A stretch of DNA of 64,000 nt from Myxacorys californica WJT36-NPBG1 (GCA_019359315.1 JAHHHO010000005.1:62001-126000), one strand, 5' to 3'. Positions 1 through 9,236 are shown, counted from the first letter of the stretch. The notes: generated by a model not told the origin, from the sequence alone. Numbers and translations: made by a program.

Positions 1-979
1 GGAAATTCTGGTGCAGCATGAATTGCCAGAAGGGGAGATGCTGGCAGAATTTCTCAGTCAGGCCAAAGGGCGAAAGATTACGATCGTGCATCCTCAACGC
101 CAGAAGAAGGCAGAACTGCTCGAAATGGTGGAGCGCAACGCTGAATTTGAATTGGCTCGGACTCAGCGATTTGCCGATCGCAATGCTCAAGCCATGCTTG
201 ATTTAGCAGAAATTCTAGATCTGCCCGAACTGCCCCGTCGGATTGAAGGCTACGACATCTCTCACATTCAAGGCTCAGATGCCGTGGCATCTCAAGTTGT
301 TTTTGTCGATGGAATTGCGGCAAAGCAACATTACCGACACTACAAAATTAAGAATCCGAAAATCACGTCTGGGCATTCAGATGATTTTGCAAGTATGGCA
401 GAAGTGATTTCGCGTCGGTTTAAGAAGTATGCAACAGCAAAGGCACGAGGCGAGACTATCATTCCTGCCTCTCAACCTTCAACGCTGAAGGCGCAGTCAT
501 CCTTAGCCGACTTCCCAGATGTGGTCATGATTGATGGCGGAAAAGGTCAGCTTTCTGCGGTGGTTGCTGTTTTGCGGGAGATGAATTTGCTCGATGATGT
601 CAAAGTCGTGAGTTTGGCAAAGCAGCGCGAAGAGATCTTCCTGCCAGGTGAATCGCTGCCGTTGCCAACCGAGGCGGAACAGCCCGGAGTTCAACTACTC
701 CGGCGGCTGCGAGACGAGGCACACCGATTTGCTGTGAGCTTTCACCGTCAGCAGCGCACGACCCGAATGCGGCGATCGAGCCTGGATGAGATTCCGGGGT
801 TGGGGCATTATCGCCAGAAGCAACTTCTCGCCGAGTTTCGCTCGGTTGATTACATTCGAGAAGCTACCCCTGCTCGACTGGCAACAGTTCCAGGAATTGG
901 TCCGCAAGTGGCTCAACAGATTTATGACTACTTTCATCCGAGCCAAGCCTTTGCATCGGATGAAGGAGCAGATGAATGA
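1..979 (+). CDS. uvrC: UvrABC excinuclease subunit C, C-terminal half (5' truncated by window edge)
   Basis: UvrC makes the dual incisions of nucleotide excision repair on a UvrB-DNA complex. The frame is open from base 2, so the gene starts outside the window. About 325 residues remain of a family that is usually 600-660. What is left is the end of the UvrB-interacting region, the RNase H-like endonuclease domain ([13 protein letters not shown] and DEAHRFA carry the expected acidic and His residues) and a C-terminal double helix-hairpin-helix (LDEIPGLG and ATVPGIG). The N-terminal GIY-YIG nuclease is not visible. Nothing suggests damage. Confidence 0.97.
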   Translation, partial: EILVQHELPEGEMLAEFLSQAKGRKITIVHPQRQKKAELLEMVERNAEFELARTQRFADRNAQAMLDLAEILDLPELPRRIEGYDISHIQGSDAVASQVVFVDGIAAKQHYRHYKIKNPKITSGHSDDFASMAEVISRRFKKYATAKARGETIIPASQPSTLKAQSSLADFPDVVMIDGGKGQLSAVVAVLREMNLLDDVKVVSLAKQREEIFLPGESLPLPTEAEQPGVQLLRRLRDEAHRFAVSFHRQQRTTRMRRSSLDEIPGLGHYRQKQLLAEFRSVDYIREATPARLATVPGIGPQVAQQIYDYFHPSQAFASDEGADE

Positions 980-1128
980 TTGTAAAACCGGAACCTATTT
1001 CTTGAGGAGTAGATGATAACTTTGTAAAGTTAAATGTCGCAACTTTAAGTTAAATTGCGTTTCTCACAAAACCTTGGCGAGATTGATATTGTTGAATAAC
1101 TCGCTAAATGTTAGGAAAAGTTAACGTT

Positions 1129-1230
1129 ATGCAACCTACTCAAAAGCACCTTGGTCAATCATTCGGAATGGTCTTACTGTTTGCTGTGACTTGTGTTGGA
1201 CTCATTGCCATGATGTCTCGTTTTGCTTAA
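1129..1230 (+). CDS. small single-pass membrane protein (33 aa), function unknown
   Basis: This is a 33-residue ORF with one hydrophobic stretch (FGMVLLFAVTCVGLIAMM), a short polar N-terminus and a basic C-terminal end. The ATG at 1129 is preceded by an AGGAAAA ribosome-binding site about 9 bases upstream. An in-frame ATG at 1108 would give 40 residues but lacks such a site. A strong terminator follows at 1366. It resembles the small one-helix subunits and assembly factors of cyanobacterial thylakoid complexes in size and hydropathy only. I do not recognise it as a named one; it lacks the chlorophyll-binding motif of Hlip proteins. Confidence 0.5.
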   Translation: MQPTQKHLGQSFGMVLLFAVTCVGLIAMMSRFA

Positions 1231-1365
1231 TTTATTTCTTAAGCTCGCATCACCATCACGTTTTCATATTGCCTAAGCAGCAGATTCTCATTCAGATTCT
1301 TCATTTTGCTTAACATTTTTTCTGGTGTGATCGCCAATCCTTCTCATAATACAAACTATAAAAAC

Positions 1366-1405
1366 GGGCAGAAGCATCTTCAAGATGCTTCTGCCCTTCC
1401 TTTTT
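1366..1405. terminator. bidirectional intrinsic terminator
   Basis: A perfect 15-bp stem (1366-1380 pairing with 1382-1396) begins GGGCAGAAGC and is followed by TTCCTTTTT on the plus strand. On the minus strand the stem is followed by GTTTTTAT. It can therefore end both the small membrane-protein gene on the left and the convergent PHP gene on the right. Confidence 0.85.
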
Positions 1406-1417
1406 GAGCAGAAATCA

Positions 1418-2122
1418 TTAAAGCCGTTGCACCAAACTTAGACCGTGGGTATCTGTGCCGCAGGTGTTGAATAAGTTGTACTTCGCGCCTAGTTGCTGGA
1501 CATGCTGTGTCTCTCTAGGGCTGGGTCGCCAGGGTTTAGGATTGTTATACGAATAGAAGGCTTCTACTCCGTCGATACCAGAGTTAGTGGCGGCAGGAAT
1601 CAGATCATCTGGTGTCCGGCGGTACCGAGCCGGGTGCGCGAGGACGGCAAGCCCTCCCGCTTGATGAATTGCAGCAATGACATTGGATGCGATCGCGGCC
1701 TCTGCCAACGGAGCCTTTCCCTGCAAATAGGGCGCGATCGCCTCGTGCTCAGGATTAAAGGCAAACCCTAAAATGTGAACCTCAGTATCGAGCAATCTGG
1801 ACGTAATTTCAGTTCCTGTCCATAGATGCGGCACAGCCTTCTGAGTTGACTGTTGCCACGCTTCGAGCCAACGTTGCGCTGCATAAAATCCAGCAATTTG
1901 GTGATGATCGGTAATGGCAAACCCTTTCAAGGAAAGGTCGATCGTTTGTTGTGCTAACAACTCAGGCTGTAATTGACCATCCGAACAGTGAGTATGCATG
2001 TGAAAGTTGTAGGAGCGCGGGCAACTTTCGGCAGTCAACGATGCGAACACCTGCCGAAGAGATGCCGCATCCTGCGCTGCTGGCTTCTCAAACGTTGAAA
2101 CTGGAGCAAGATTAGCAGCCAT
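1418..2122 (-). CDS. PHP domain-containing metal-dependent phosphoesterase
   Basis: The product belongs to the polymerase and histidinol phosphatase (PHP) superfamily, hydrolases with a cluster of metal-binding His and Asp residues. Visible motifs are HMHTHCSDG, ITDHH, LAHPARYR and a C-terminal GTDTHG, in the expected order. Length is about 234 residues. I prefer the ATG at 2122 because GAGG lies 5 bases upstream; an in-frame ATG at 2137 adds five residues and has no clear site. The short N-terminal extension before the first motif is typical of cyanobacterial members. The substrate cannot be read from sequence; related enzymes act on 3',5'-nucleoside bisphosphates or short oligonucleotides. 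Confidence 0.85.
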   Translation of the reverse strand: MAANLAPVSTFEKPAAQDAASLRQVFASLTAESCPRSYNFHMHTHCSDGQLQPELLAQQTIDLSLKGFAITDHHQIAGFYAAQRWLEAWQQSTQKAVPHLWTGTEITSRLLDTEVHILGFAFNPEHEAIAPYLQGKAPLAEAAIASNVIAAIHQAGGLAVLAHPARYRRTPDDLIPAATNSGIDGVEAFYSYNNPKPWRPSPRETQHVQQLGAKYNLFNTCGTDTHGLSLVQRL

Positions 2123-2366
2123 AAGTGCCTCAACCATGAACTGGCTTAGTCGTTTACTATTCTTAATTTAGTCTATTTATTAAGACATCATCTTAACAGC
2201 GATCTCCGTTTCAACTTTCTTCATCAACCGCTTCGAATAGCGCTTCAATAGAGCCAACTTAATGAAAGTGGCACATCAATAACGTTTCTACCTATAAATT
2301 AGTGATACTTTGTATAGCTAATTCTTCTGTATTCCGTGTTTTCTCTGTAGATCTAGGCGTGCATCC

Positions 2367-2396
2367 TTGAAAATGTGATGACAAGTTCAGTAATAT
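2367..2396 (+). promoter_or_regulatory. candidate promoter of the histidine kinase gene
   Basis: TTGAAA (2367-2372), an 18-base spacer and TAATAT (2391-2396) resemble a sigma-70 promoter, 83 bases upstream of the kinase ATG at 2479. The rest of the 2138-2478 spacer shows no gene, hairpin with a U tract, or repeat that I can support. Confidence 0.35.
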
Positions 2397-2478
2397 CCGC
2401 GATGACGAGACATTTTAGCCCTAAATCATCGGCGGCATTGTGAAGTACTGATTTCGGTTGAGTTCCTGAGAACATTGA

Positions 2479-3333
2479 ATGAGTTCGGATGTTAATGATG
2501 ATGGGATTTCCCAACAGCTAGAAGCAATCTGCCAACGGCTAATTTTGTTTCGCACTTCGCTCCGTGAAGCTTTAGAGGATCGTACAGAGGCGCAATCTAT
2601 TTTGGGTGCGGAATTACAGCGAATTCTTGAAGAACTGCAAGCTGTACAAATGACAATTCAGCAACGCTCTTCTTTGACTGAACTGTTTGAGGTAGAACGG
2701 TTACAGACCTCGCTGCAACAAAAAGAAGTCTTGCTGCGAGAAATTCATCATCGCGTGAAGAACAATTTGCAAATTTTTTCGAGTCTATTGGATTTGCAAG
2801 TGATGCGGACAGACGATCCGAGTGTTCAGGAGTTGTTACGGAGCAATCAGAGCCGGGTTAATTCGATCGGGCTTGTGCATGAGCGCTTATCCCAAGCGAG
2901 TGATTTAACTGAGATTAGCCTAGGCGACTATGTACAGGGCTTAGTTGTTACGCTAGTCCGCGTCAATGCGATCGATCCAAATCAAATTGCGTTACGTATC
3001 CAAGCTGACCCTAACATTCAGGTGCTAGCCGATCGGGCAATTCCAATTGGGTTAATTCTTCACGAACTGATCTCAAATGCTCTCAAGCACGGCTTGCAAG
3101 GCAGGGGGGGCGAGATTTTCGTTGAGCTAAACCAAAATTTCGCAGGGCAAGCGACGCTGGGAGTGAGTGACAGTGCCAATCGGTTGTCCGCAGACTTTGA
3201 CCCCAACGCTACGGATTCATTAGGATTTCAGCTAATTAATTCGTTAGTGCAGCAACTTAGCGGCACACTACAGATTGAGCGAGGAACTCAAACGACGGTT
3301 CGAGTCAGGTTTAACATATTCAGCGATCGCTAA
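2479..3333 (+). CDS. histidine kinase of the HisKA_2 type without a recognisable sensor domain
   Basis: The product is a 284-residue probably cytoplasmic sensor kinase. Residues 1-80 are helical and rich in Leu, Gln and Glu, suggesting a coiled coil. The phosphoacceptor box [11 protein letters not shown] follows, with His91 the likely phosphorylated residue, then an HATPase domain with an N-box ([10 protein letters not shown]) and a G-box region ([11 protein letters not shown]). No transmembrane segment, PAS or GAF domain is seen, so input probably comes through the N-terminal helices or a partner. Its stop is 30 bases from the convergent response regulator gene. HisKA_2 kinases often signal to stand-alone receivers. 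The partner is unknown. Confidence 0.85.
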   Translation: MSSDVNDDGISQQLEAICQRLILFRTSLREALEDRTEAQSILGAELQRILEELQAVQMTIQQRSSLTELFEVERLQTSLQQKEVLLREIHHRVKNNLQIFSSLLDLQVMRTDDPSVQELLRSNQSRVNSIGLVHERLSQASDLTEISLGDYVQGLVVTLVRVNAIDPNQIALRIQADPNIQVLADRAIPIGLILHELISNALKHGLQGRGGEIFVELNQNFAGQATLGVSDSANRLSADFDPNATDSLGFQLINSLVQQLSGTLQIERGTQTTVRVRFNIFSDR

Positions 3334-3362
3334 CGATAGAACTCGCTATCTCAAAGAACTGA

Positions 3363-4055
3363 CTATTTCGTGAGACCATGCTCTAGCGCAAAGCGAACTA
3401 GCTCTGTTCGGCTATTCGTGCCAGTTTTACTAAACAAACGACTGACATATTTTTCTACATTTCGGACGCTAGTCTCGAGGCGACGGGCAATTTCTTTGTT
3501 CATTAATCCGTCCACCACGAGTTCTAAAACGCTTTGCTCTCTGGGCGTAAAGTCCAACTTCATCGGTGGGGGAGTCGTTGCGATCGCGCCTCTTTGAGTC
3601 AAGATCGCCCGAATCTCAGCAATTTGACGCGACAAATCGGCTACGTCTGGATTCTCACCGTCACTACTTGCCGCTTTAATGGCTGCCCGTTGCTGAAGTA
3701 GACGAGTGACGATCGCGACCAATTCATCTGGGTCAAATGGTTTTGGCAAGTAGGCATCACAGCCTGCACCATAGCCCTGAATGCGATCGTTGGTCATGCC
3801 GCGTGCCGTCAGAAACACAACCGGCAAGGTTTGAAATCTGGGATCTTCCCGCAACTGCTTTAGAAACTCGTAACCATTGACCTGGGGCATCATCACATCT
3901 GTGATCACAAGATCAGGCAAGACTTGCTGCACCAGTTCCCAACCATCGCGGGCGTTGCTGGCAGTCTGCACTTCAAAGCCACTGTCTTCTAAGTAGGCTT
4001 GCACTGCCTCGCGAAGTCCTGGTTCATCATCTACCAATACGAGTTGCCCCAGCAT
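3363..4055 (-). CDS. rre1: LuxR/NarL-family response regulator, Rre1 (Ycf29)-like
   Basis: This is a 230-residue two-component regulator. The receiver has the acidic pair DD at residues 9-10, the phosphoacceptor Asp53 (DLVITDVMMP) and the conserved Lys in YLPKPFD. After a variable linker comes a LuxR-type helix-turn-helix (FTPREQSVLELV through RNVEKYVSRLFSKTGTNSR). The receiver start and the HTH end match what I recall of Rre1/Ycf29, a stress-responsive regulator conserved across cyanobacteria and some plastids and reported to work with Hik2 and Hik34. The ATG at 4055 has GAGG 7 bases upstream. The family call is firm; the Rre1 orthology is from memory. Confidence 0.8.
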   Translation of the reverse strand: MLGQLVLVDDEPGLREAVQAYLEDSGFEVQTASNARDGWELVQQVLPDLVITDVMMPQVNGYEFLKQLREDPRFQTLPVVFLTARGMTNDRIQGYGAGCDAYLPKPFDPDELVAIVTRLLQQRAAIKAASSDGENPDVADLSRQIAEIRAILTQRGAIATTPPPMKLDFTPREQSVLELVVDGLMNKEIARRLETSVRNVEKYVSRLFSKTGTNSRTELVRFALEHGLTK

Positions 4056-4122
4056 TGCTGATCCTCTGTTTTGTTTCTCTTAATTTAGCGAACTTTGGGC
4101 GCGAGGATGCATTTAGGCAGCT

Positions 4123-5064
4123 TTACAGCCATTCAATCTCTCGGGCTTGTTCGGGTAAAGTGGCTTGGCGTTGCCCGATCGCGCGGGCGTGAGCGCAAAT
4201 CAAGCCGAGTGGAGTTCCCACTAAATCTACTGTTGCTGCTGTACCCAAGATTCGCTTACTGGCTGAGAGCGGTAGTTCCTTCACGATCCAACGGGCAAGG
4301 CGGTAAGTGTACTCCTGTAGATTCGGTTCACGCATCAGATCGACGCCGTGCAACTCGTGGAGATATCGATTAGAACGACCGTAGCGCCGCCATTGGCTCC
4401 TGAGTTCCGCTAGAGTAGCACGGTGGCGATGACGGACAATCGCTGATTCTGCAAATCGAAACTGCCAAGACGTTTGTTTCAGAATTCGCCAACACAAATC
4501 GGCGTCGCCGCCTGTGGTTAAGTAGGGACGAAACAACCCGACTTGTTTGAAAGCATCTAACCGGACGGCAAGATTTGCGGTTTGGCCGTAGGCGCAAAAG
4601 GGATGCGCGATCGTATGCTTTTGGGACAGCGTTTCCTGACGCTCGGCATGTTGCTCCAACAAGGTCTGCCCTAGCAGTGCTTGAATTTCTCCTGCGACTA
4701 ACCCCACCGCCGGATCAATAAACGGCTGAACTAAATGGGTGAGCCAGTTTGATTCTGGGCGACAATCGGCGTCTGTGAAGGCAAGAATTCTACTCGTTGC
4801 CGTTCGGATACCCTGATTTCTAGCCGCGTAAGAGCTTTGAATATGAGGTTCGCTGAGTAGACGAATTGTGATGGCTTCAGCTTGCGCAGCGGATCGGAGC
4901 AGATCAGAGGTGCGATCGCGGCTGCCGTTATCGACCAGCAGGTATTCCACACGATCGCGCGGATAAGCTTGCGATCGGAGACAGGCGAGTAGATCAGGCA
5001 AATCTGCTTCACCGTTATAAATTGGCACAATCACAGAGACATTTGGCAGAAACAGAGAATCCAT
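4123..5064 (-). CDS. family 2 glycosyltransferase
   Basis: The product is a 313-residue GT-A fold glycosyltransferase that would transfer a sugar from a nucleotide-sugar donor. The N-terminus VSVIVPIYNGEADLP and VDNGSRDRT bind the nucleotide, and FTDADCRP holds the metal-binding DxD-like motif. TGGDADLCWRI is the acceptor-side ED-type motif. No strong membrane helix is evident, so it is probably soluble or peripheral. It sits alone, divergent from the SLOG gene, so acceptor and polymer cannot be inferred; cell-surface polysaccharide or glycolipid synthesis is the usual role. Confidence 0.85.
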   Translation of the reverse strand: MDSLFLPNVSVIVPIYNGEADLPDLLACLRSQAYPRDRVEYLLVDNGSRDRTSDLLRSAAQAEAITIRLLSEPHIQSSYAARNQGIRTATSRILAFTDADCRPESNWLTHLVQPFIDPAVGLVAGEIQALLGQTLLEQHAERQETLSQKHTIAHPFCAYGQTANLAVRLDAFKQVGLFRPYLTTGGDADLCWRILKQTSWQFRFAESAIVRHRHRATLAELRSQWRRYGRSNRYLHELHGVDLMREPNLQEYTYRLARWIVKELPLSASKRILGTAATVDLVGTPLGLICAHARAIGQRQATLPEQAREIEWL

Positions 5065-5148
5065 CGGTTCGTATTAGTAGGGCTTGATTACAAAAACGAT
5101 CCAGAATATCGTTCTTCTGTAAAGTACCCCCATCTAAATTTAGAATCG

Positions 5149-5640
5149 ATGCCCAACATTATCATTGGCGTTATGGGAGCCGGCGAACAAGCAACGCCAA
5201 CCGATGTTCAGAATGCTTATGCTCTGGGTCAAGAACTCGCTAAAGCCGGATGGGTTGTGCTAAGCGGAGGACGAGATGTAGGGGTCATGGATGCGGTGAG
5301 CCGAGGGGCAAAGCAAGGTGGAGGACTGACGATCGGAATTCTTCCAAATCAAACGACTGCCATGTCGGAAGCGATTGATATTCCGATCATCACTGACATG
5401 GGCAACGCTCGAAATAATATCAATGTTCTCTCAAGTCGCGTTGCGATCGCCTGTGGTATGGGAGCCGGAACCGCATCAGAAATTGCCTTGGCGCTCAAGG
5501 CAGATAAGCCCGTCGTTTTGCTTACAGACGATCCGGTAAGCCAAGCTTTTTTTCAGCAATTGGGAGGAGAAAAGGTGTTTGTTGTGCCGACGGTCAAGGA
5601 GGCCATCAGCACTGTCACGCATCTCCTGAAAAACGATTGA
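5149..5640 (+). CDS. SLOG-fold TIGR00725 family protein
   Basis: The product is a 163-residue Rossmann-like SLOG/LOG-related protein. It has IGVMGAGE at the N-terminus, WVVLSGGRDVGVMDAVSRGA, and the nucleotide-binding GMGAGTASEIALAL. This third motif corresponds to the PGGxGTxxE motif of LOG cytokinin-activating enzymes, but Pro-Gly-Gly is replaced by Gly-Met-Gly-Ala. The TIGR00725 family has no established reaction; SLOG domains generally bind or process nucleotide-derived ligands. It is a monocistronic-looking gene 84 bases from the divergent glycosyltransferase. Confidence 0.8.
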   Translation: MPNIIIGVMGAGEQATPTDVQNAYALGQELAKAGWVVLSGGRDVGVMDAVSRGAKQGGGLTIGILPNQTTAMSEAIDIPIITDMGNARNNINVLSSRVAIACGMGAGTASEIALALKADKPVVLLTDDPVSQAFFQQLGGEKVFVVPTVKEAISTVTHLLKND

Positions 5641-5704
5641 GATGTTGATTGGACTGCTAATTTTTCTCGCTTTTTAGCACAATGCTTTAAAACTAAGAAG
5701 TAGC

Positions 5705-6010
5705 TTGACGCATTTTGAGGTGCAAAGAACTGTGGTAGAGAATCGCGATCCGTCAGAGATGGGCAAAGCCGATCGCAGCAAAGAAGAATTTCTATATCCG
5801 ACTGCGCGCTATCGAGGAGAGTTCACCCCAGAGCATCTTGCCTTTAATGCCAACCTGCAAGAATTTGCTCAGAGGGTCTCGTTGCTGTGCGGGCTAGAAA
5901 CATCTGGGAAAATTCCACCAGAGCAGGCTTACGATGATATTAAACGCCTTTGGAAGCAACTCAAGGAATCAAAGGAAAACCTGCTCCGACAAACAGACGG
6001 CGCAGAATAG
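5705..6010 (+). CDS. DUF7219 family protein
   Basis: This is a small acidic cyanobacterial protein of unknown function. The conserved part runs from FLYPTARYRGEFTPEHLAFNANLQEFA to the Lys-rich C-terminal helix (DDIKRLWKQLKESKENLL). Some orthologues have been misannotated as isopropylmalate or homocitrate synthases, but no such domain is present. The start is uncertain. TTG at 5705 gives 101 residues; in-frame GTG at 5720 or 5732 or ATG at 5759 would remove poorly conserved N-terminal residues, and the ATG at 5759 gives 83 residues close to the usual length. Confidence 0.7.
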   Translation: MTHFEVQRTVVENRDPSEMGKADRSKEEFLYPTARYRGEFTPEHLAFNANLQEFAQRVSLLCGLETSGKIPPEQAYDDIKRLWKQLKESKENLLRQTDGAE

Positions 6011-6035
6011 TAGGCGATCACCCTTGGGCGCTGTT

Positions 6036-6076
6036 CACGCGATAAAAGCTTTGATTTGCCCCAGATTCATCGCGTG
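6036..6076. repeat. inverted repeat between convergent genes
   Basis: CACGCGAT at 6036-6043 is matched by ATCGCGTG at 6069-6076, separated by 25 bases. It lies between the convergent DUF7219 and DUF4335 genes. There is no U tract, so a terminator role is only a guess. Confidence 0.3.
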
Positions 6077-6086
6077 ACGGACATCC

Positions 6087-7568
6087 TTAGTTCTCCTTTT
6101 GATTACCGTACCAGGGATTAATTTGCAAGACACCGCTTGGCTTAAAAACCACCTTAAATGAGGCAACTGGCTCTTGCAACTGAGCATTTGGCTCAGATGG
6201 TTTGCCAAGCTGGACTAGCGGTGTGTCTTTGATGTACTCACTGGCAATTTGACCATCCGGCTCATAATCAACAATAGAACCATCTGCTTTCACACGCACT
6301 CGATACACCAAATCTTGGTCGAAGGGGGGCGTCCCTTTCCAGTTTTGGTCGATCGTGTCGTACAGCTTCGGTTGCAAATTCTCTAGCTGTGTCTTATCTG
6401 TAATTTCTCCGGGCGTGGTTGAAACAGTGGGATTTAGGAGGTTGGGAGAAGGGCTAGATGACGCAGGACTTGACGCGGCGGCTGAACTACCCGTAGGCGT
6501 AATTTCTAATTTGCCTTGGGGCGTGAAAACAACCTTGTACTGCGCGATCGCTTCTTGCACCGGAGCATTACCATTTGCTGGAATATAAAGCAAATTCAGC
6601 AAGGGCGTTTGCCCAACATTGTTTAGCGCGGCCTGATTTTCAGCTTTGTAACCTACAATATCGCCATTCCTTGCTACACCAAGGCGATATTCTAAGTTTT
6701 CGGTGAATTTAGGCGTTGTCTTCCACTGACCGTTGATTTGGTCATAGAGCCGTTTACCGAGAGCATCTAACTCTTGCGGAGCGGTAATAGCTGCCGAAGA
6801 ATTCAACGTCTGCTCTAGCTGCGTCAAATCGGGAGATGGACTAGTGGATGCTAACGCCTCAGGAGAAGCACCGGCAGATTGGGAAGCAGCCGGACTGGCA
6901 GATGGACTGACTACAGGACTAATCGATGGGCTGGGCGTGTTTGAAACTGCGCCCGGACAGTCGGAGGCTCCAGGCGTTAGACATTCTGGAGTTTTTACCT
7001 TGAAGGTTGGCAAGCTCATGAGTGCTAACGCGGTTAGCGCCAATCCAGACAATCCCACCGTTGCCGGGACAACTTGCTTTGCGATCGGCTCTCTACTCTT
7101 CGCATAGCGCTTCGGTACGGGCGCTAAATTGAGTGACCAGAAGGGCAACGTTTGAGTATCTGCCACAAATTGATCGATCGCTTCAACCAAATCAAAAAGC
7201 TGTACCGTGGTTAGATCCACCACCTGATGAGCAGTTATTGCATTATTCTCATCTGGATCAACGCTAAGACGATGATGGTTGCGATCGAGCCGTTCTAGCT
7301 TGACGAAAGAGGGGCGATCGCTGTAGGTATGGCGCGGTAGATGAATGCCGCTCAAAAACTCTTGGGCATACAAGCTCACCGCCGTCACGAGGCTTTCAAA
7401 AAATTCTCGACCGCCTAAGAGCGGCTTTTCTTGTCCCAAGTGGCATTCTGCATTGATCAGCAGCGACATCACCGGCCGCATTTCAGCATCAGCCGCCCCG
7501 TTTTGATCAGACAATCCTTCTAAAACGAGCGTGCAATTTGGCAAACTGTACTGGCGTTGAATGGTCAT
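6087..7568 (-). CDS. DUF4335 domain-containing membrane protein with a duplicated C-terminal module
   Basis: The product is a 493-residue cyanobacterial protein of unknown function. Residues 1 to about 150 form the DUF4335 domain (MTIQRQYSLPNCTLVLEG onwards). One hydrophobic segment at about 170-190 (VGLSGLALTALALMSLP) probably spans the membrane. Two similar modules follow, each starting LYD.I...WK.TP.F and ending near YKVVF or FKVVF, joined by Pro/Ser/Ala-rich linkers. The topology would place the N-terminal domain in the cytoplasm and the modules outside. Its ATG overlaps the end of the DUF3038 gene by 4 bases, implying translational coupling. Confidence 0.85.
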   Translation of the reverse strand: MTIQRQYSLPNCTLVLEGLSDQNGAADAEMRPVMSLLINAECHLGQEKPLLGGREFFESLVTAVSLYAQEFLSGIHLPRHTYSDRPSFVKLERLDRNHHRLSVDPDENNAITAHQVVDLTTVQLFDLVEAIDQFVADTQTLPFWSLNLAPVPKRYAKSREPIAKQVVPATVGLSGLALTALALMSLPTFKVKTPECLTPGASDCPGAVSNTPSPSISPVVSPSASPAASQSAGASPEALASTSPSPDLTQLEQTLNSSAAITAPQELDALGKRLYDQINGQWKTTPKFTENLEYRLGVARNGDIVGYKAENQAALNNVGQTPLLNLLYIPANGNAPVQEAIAQYKVVFTPQGKLEITPTGSSAAASSPASSSPSPNLLNPTVSTTPGEITDKTQLENLQPKLYDTIDQNWKGTPPFDQDLVYRVRVKADGSIVDYEPDGQIASEYIKDTPLVQLGKPSEPNAQLQEPVASFKVVFKPSGVLQINPWYGNQKEN

Positions 7569-8200
7569 GACACTTCCCCATCGAACAAGCTAATCCACAA
7601 GCGCTGCATTCCAGAAGTTCCGGTGCAGAAAAGCAACTGGCTCAGCAGGTCTAATGCCAACTCGTTTAGTTTCTCATCAGAACTGTAGGCCATCACTCCC
7701 GCACGGCGCGGATTCATGCGGCTGCGGAAATGGGCGCGGAATCGCTCTAAGTACTCGGACAACCGGAAGTGATGATCGGGCGATAAATTCTTTTCGCTCA
7801 GTTGCTGATATGCCAGCAATAGTTGACGAATCAACACCGTTAACCGCCGCGCCAGGTAACAGGTGACAACAACCAGGGCTTTGGCTTCAAGCAAGGTGAG
7901 AGGACGGCGTTGAGCATAGCGCCGGAAGGGATTTGTACTCCGCATTCGCCAGAGCGTGACGCGATTTTTGAGAATGCCGCGCAGATCTAAATCGTTGGCG
8001 ATCGCTAAAACTGCTTCTGAACCGCCTAAGTCGAGGGCTTCAATCGCTAGCAACAATAGATCAATCTGCAACCGCGTTCGAGGAGGACATACACCCTCCG
8101 CGACGGGAGGATCAGGCAAATTATCCAGAATAATAGGCGTGGGAGGGGTTGACGGGGCAGATGGACTATTCAACTGCATTACGCTCACGGAGACACTCAT
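7565..8200 (-). CDS. DUF3038 domain-containing protein
   Basis: The product is a 211-residue soluble-looking protein of a cyanobacterial family without known function. The N-terminal 35 residues are Pro/Ser-rich. The rest is helical, with RLQIDLLLLAIEALDLGGSEAVL near the start of the domain and a basic central region. The pair DUF3038-DUF4335 occurs together in cyanobacterial genomes as I recall, and here the two genes overlap by 4 bases, so the products probably act together. The ATG at 8200 is the first good start; a TTGGA lies just upstream. Confidence 0.85.
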   Translation of the reverse strand: MSVSVSVMQLNSPSAPSTPPTPIILDNLPDPPVAEGVCPPRTRLQIDLLLLAIEALDLGGSEAVLAIANDLDLRGILKNRVTLWRMRSTNPFRRYAQRRPLTLLEAKALVVVTCYLARRLTVLIRQLLLAYQQLSEKNLSPDHHFRLSEYLERFRAHFRSRMNPRRAGVMAYSSDEKLNELALDLLSQLLFCTGTSGMQRLWISLFDGEVS

Positions 8201-8640
8201 TCCAATTGCGGCTTACTAATCAACGAGACAGGATACACCTGAATACAACAAGAACCTTAAAAGTTCCTGGTTCTAAGGCGGGCAACTTGATTCTAATGTT
8301 GAGCCGATTCACTCGACATCCACGAGAATTCTACCCAAATCGGGATCGCGATCGATAGATTCTCATCAAATGTCAAGCTAGATGTTTCGCAATCAATCAA
8401 CTTTTTATTCTAATCGGCTAACTACTGCTTCTGTGATAAGTTTGCTCATTCATTCTGCCAAATCAGCCCAAGATCGGTGGATAAATTGAGCGCGCCTGAC
8501 AAGAGAAATGGGAGAATGGGAAGAACTTACATCAATCTCTAAACCTCCTGATTTCAAGCTCGGGCTGCGAAATCATGGCTTCAGAAAATGGGCGTAAGGA
8601 ATTCTTTTTCGCGTTGATCACATTGCTAGGAAACAGAGAC
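8201..8640. other. spacer between DUF3038 and cyanoP genes
   Basis: Divergent spacer of about 440 bases. I see no RNA gene, no strong hairpin and no convincing ORF. A long in-frame extension of the downstream gene reaches back to 8575 but reads as non-conserved sequence before its lipoprotein signal. Confidence 0.4.
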
Positions 8641-9189
8641 ATGCTCAAACGAATGGTTGCTATCCTGCTGGTTGTTGTTGCCTTGAGTTTGCAGGGTTGT
8701 GTTGCGGGGGGCGTGACCGGAATGAAAAGCTTTTCTGACAGCATTGATGGTTATCGGTTTTTGTATCCTAATGGTTGGCTGCCGATTAAAGTCAGTAACG
8801 GCCCAGATGTGGTGTTTCATGACATTATTGAGCAAACCGATAATGTCAGTGTGGTGATCAATCCGGTGCAGAGCAAGAAGACGCTGGCCGATTTGGGAAC
8901 GCCGAGTGAAGTAGGCTATCAGTTGGGCAAGAGCGCGATCGCCCCTGAAAATTCTGGGCGAACCGCTGAATTGGTGTCGGCTGAGGCCCGGGACGTCGCG
9001 GATCGGCAGTACTATACGCTGGAATATTTGGTGACGTTGCCGGATCATAGTCAGCGGCACAATTTGGCCAGCGCGATTGTGTTTCGGAATAAGCTGTATA
9101 CCTTTAATGCTTCGACACCCGAGGAGCGGTGGGGCAAGATGAAGGATGCGCTGGAATTGGCGGTGCGATCGTTCTCGGTTGATTCTTGA
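8641..9189 (+). CDS. psbP: PsbP-like lipoprotein (CyanoP)
   Basis: CyanoP is a lumenal lipoprotein linked to photosystem II, thought to act early in assembly. The ATG at 8641 starts a lipoprotein signal: basic n-region (MLKRM), hydrophobic core and lipobox LSLQGC with the lipidated Cys at about residue 20. AGGA lies 8-10 bases upstream; an in-frame ATG at 8575 would bury this signal. The mature part shows the PsbP fold features DSIDGYRFLYPNGWLPI, a central NVSVVINPV strand and the C-terminal FNASTPEERW helix. The 182-residue length fits the family. It is monocistronic. Confidence 0.9.
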   Translation: MLKRMVAILLVVVALSLQGCVAGGVTGMKSFSDSIDGYRFLYPNGWLPIKVSNGPDVVFHDIIEQTDNVSVVINPVQSKKTLADLGTPSEVGYQLGKSAIAPENSGRTAELVSAEARDVADRQYYTLEYLVTLPDHSQRHNLASAIVFRNKLYTFNASTPEERWGKMKDALELAVRSFSVDS

Positions 9190-9236
9190 TGGAATTGGGA
9201 TGACTTTGGGTTAATCGGTTGGTTTGGGGGTTTTGG

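Noticed and set aside
8575-8640. N-terminal extension of the CyanoP frame
   Set aside because: It would bury the lipoprotein signal; the ATG at 8641 has a ribosome-binding site and the right distance to the lipobox.
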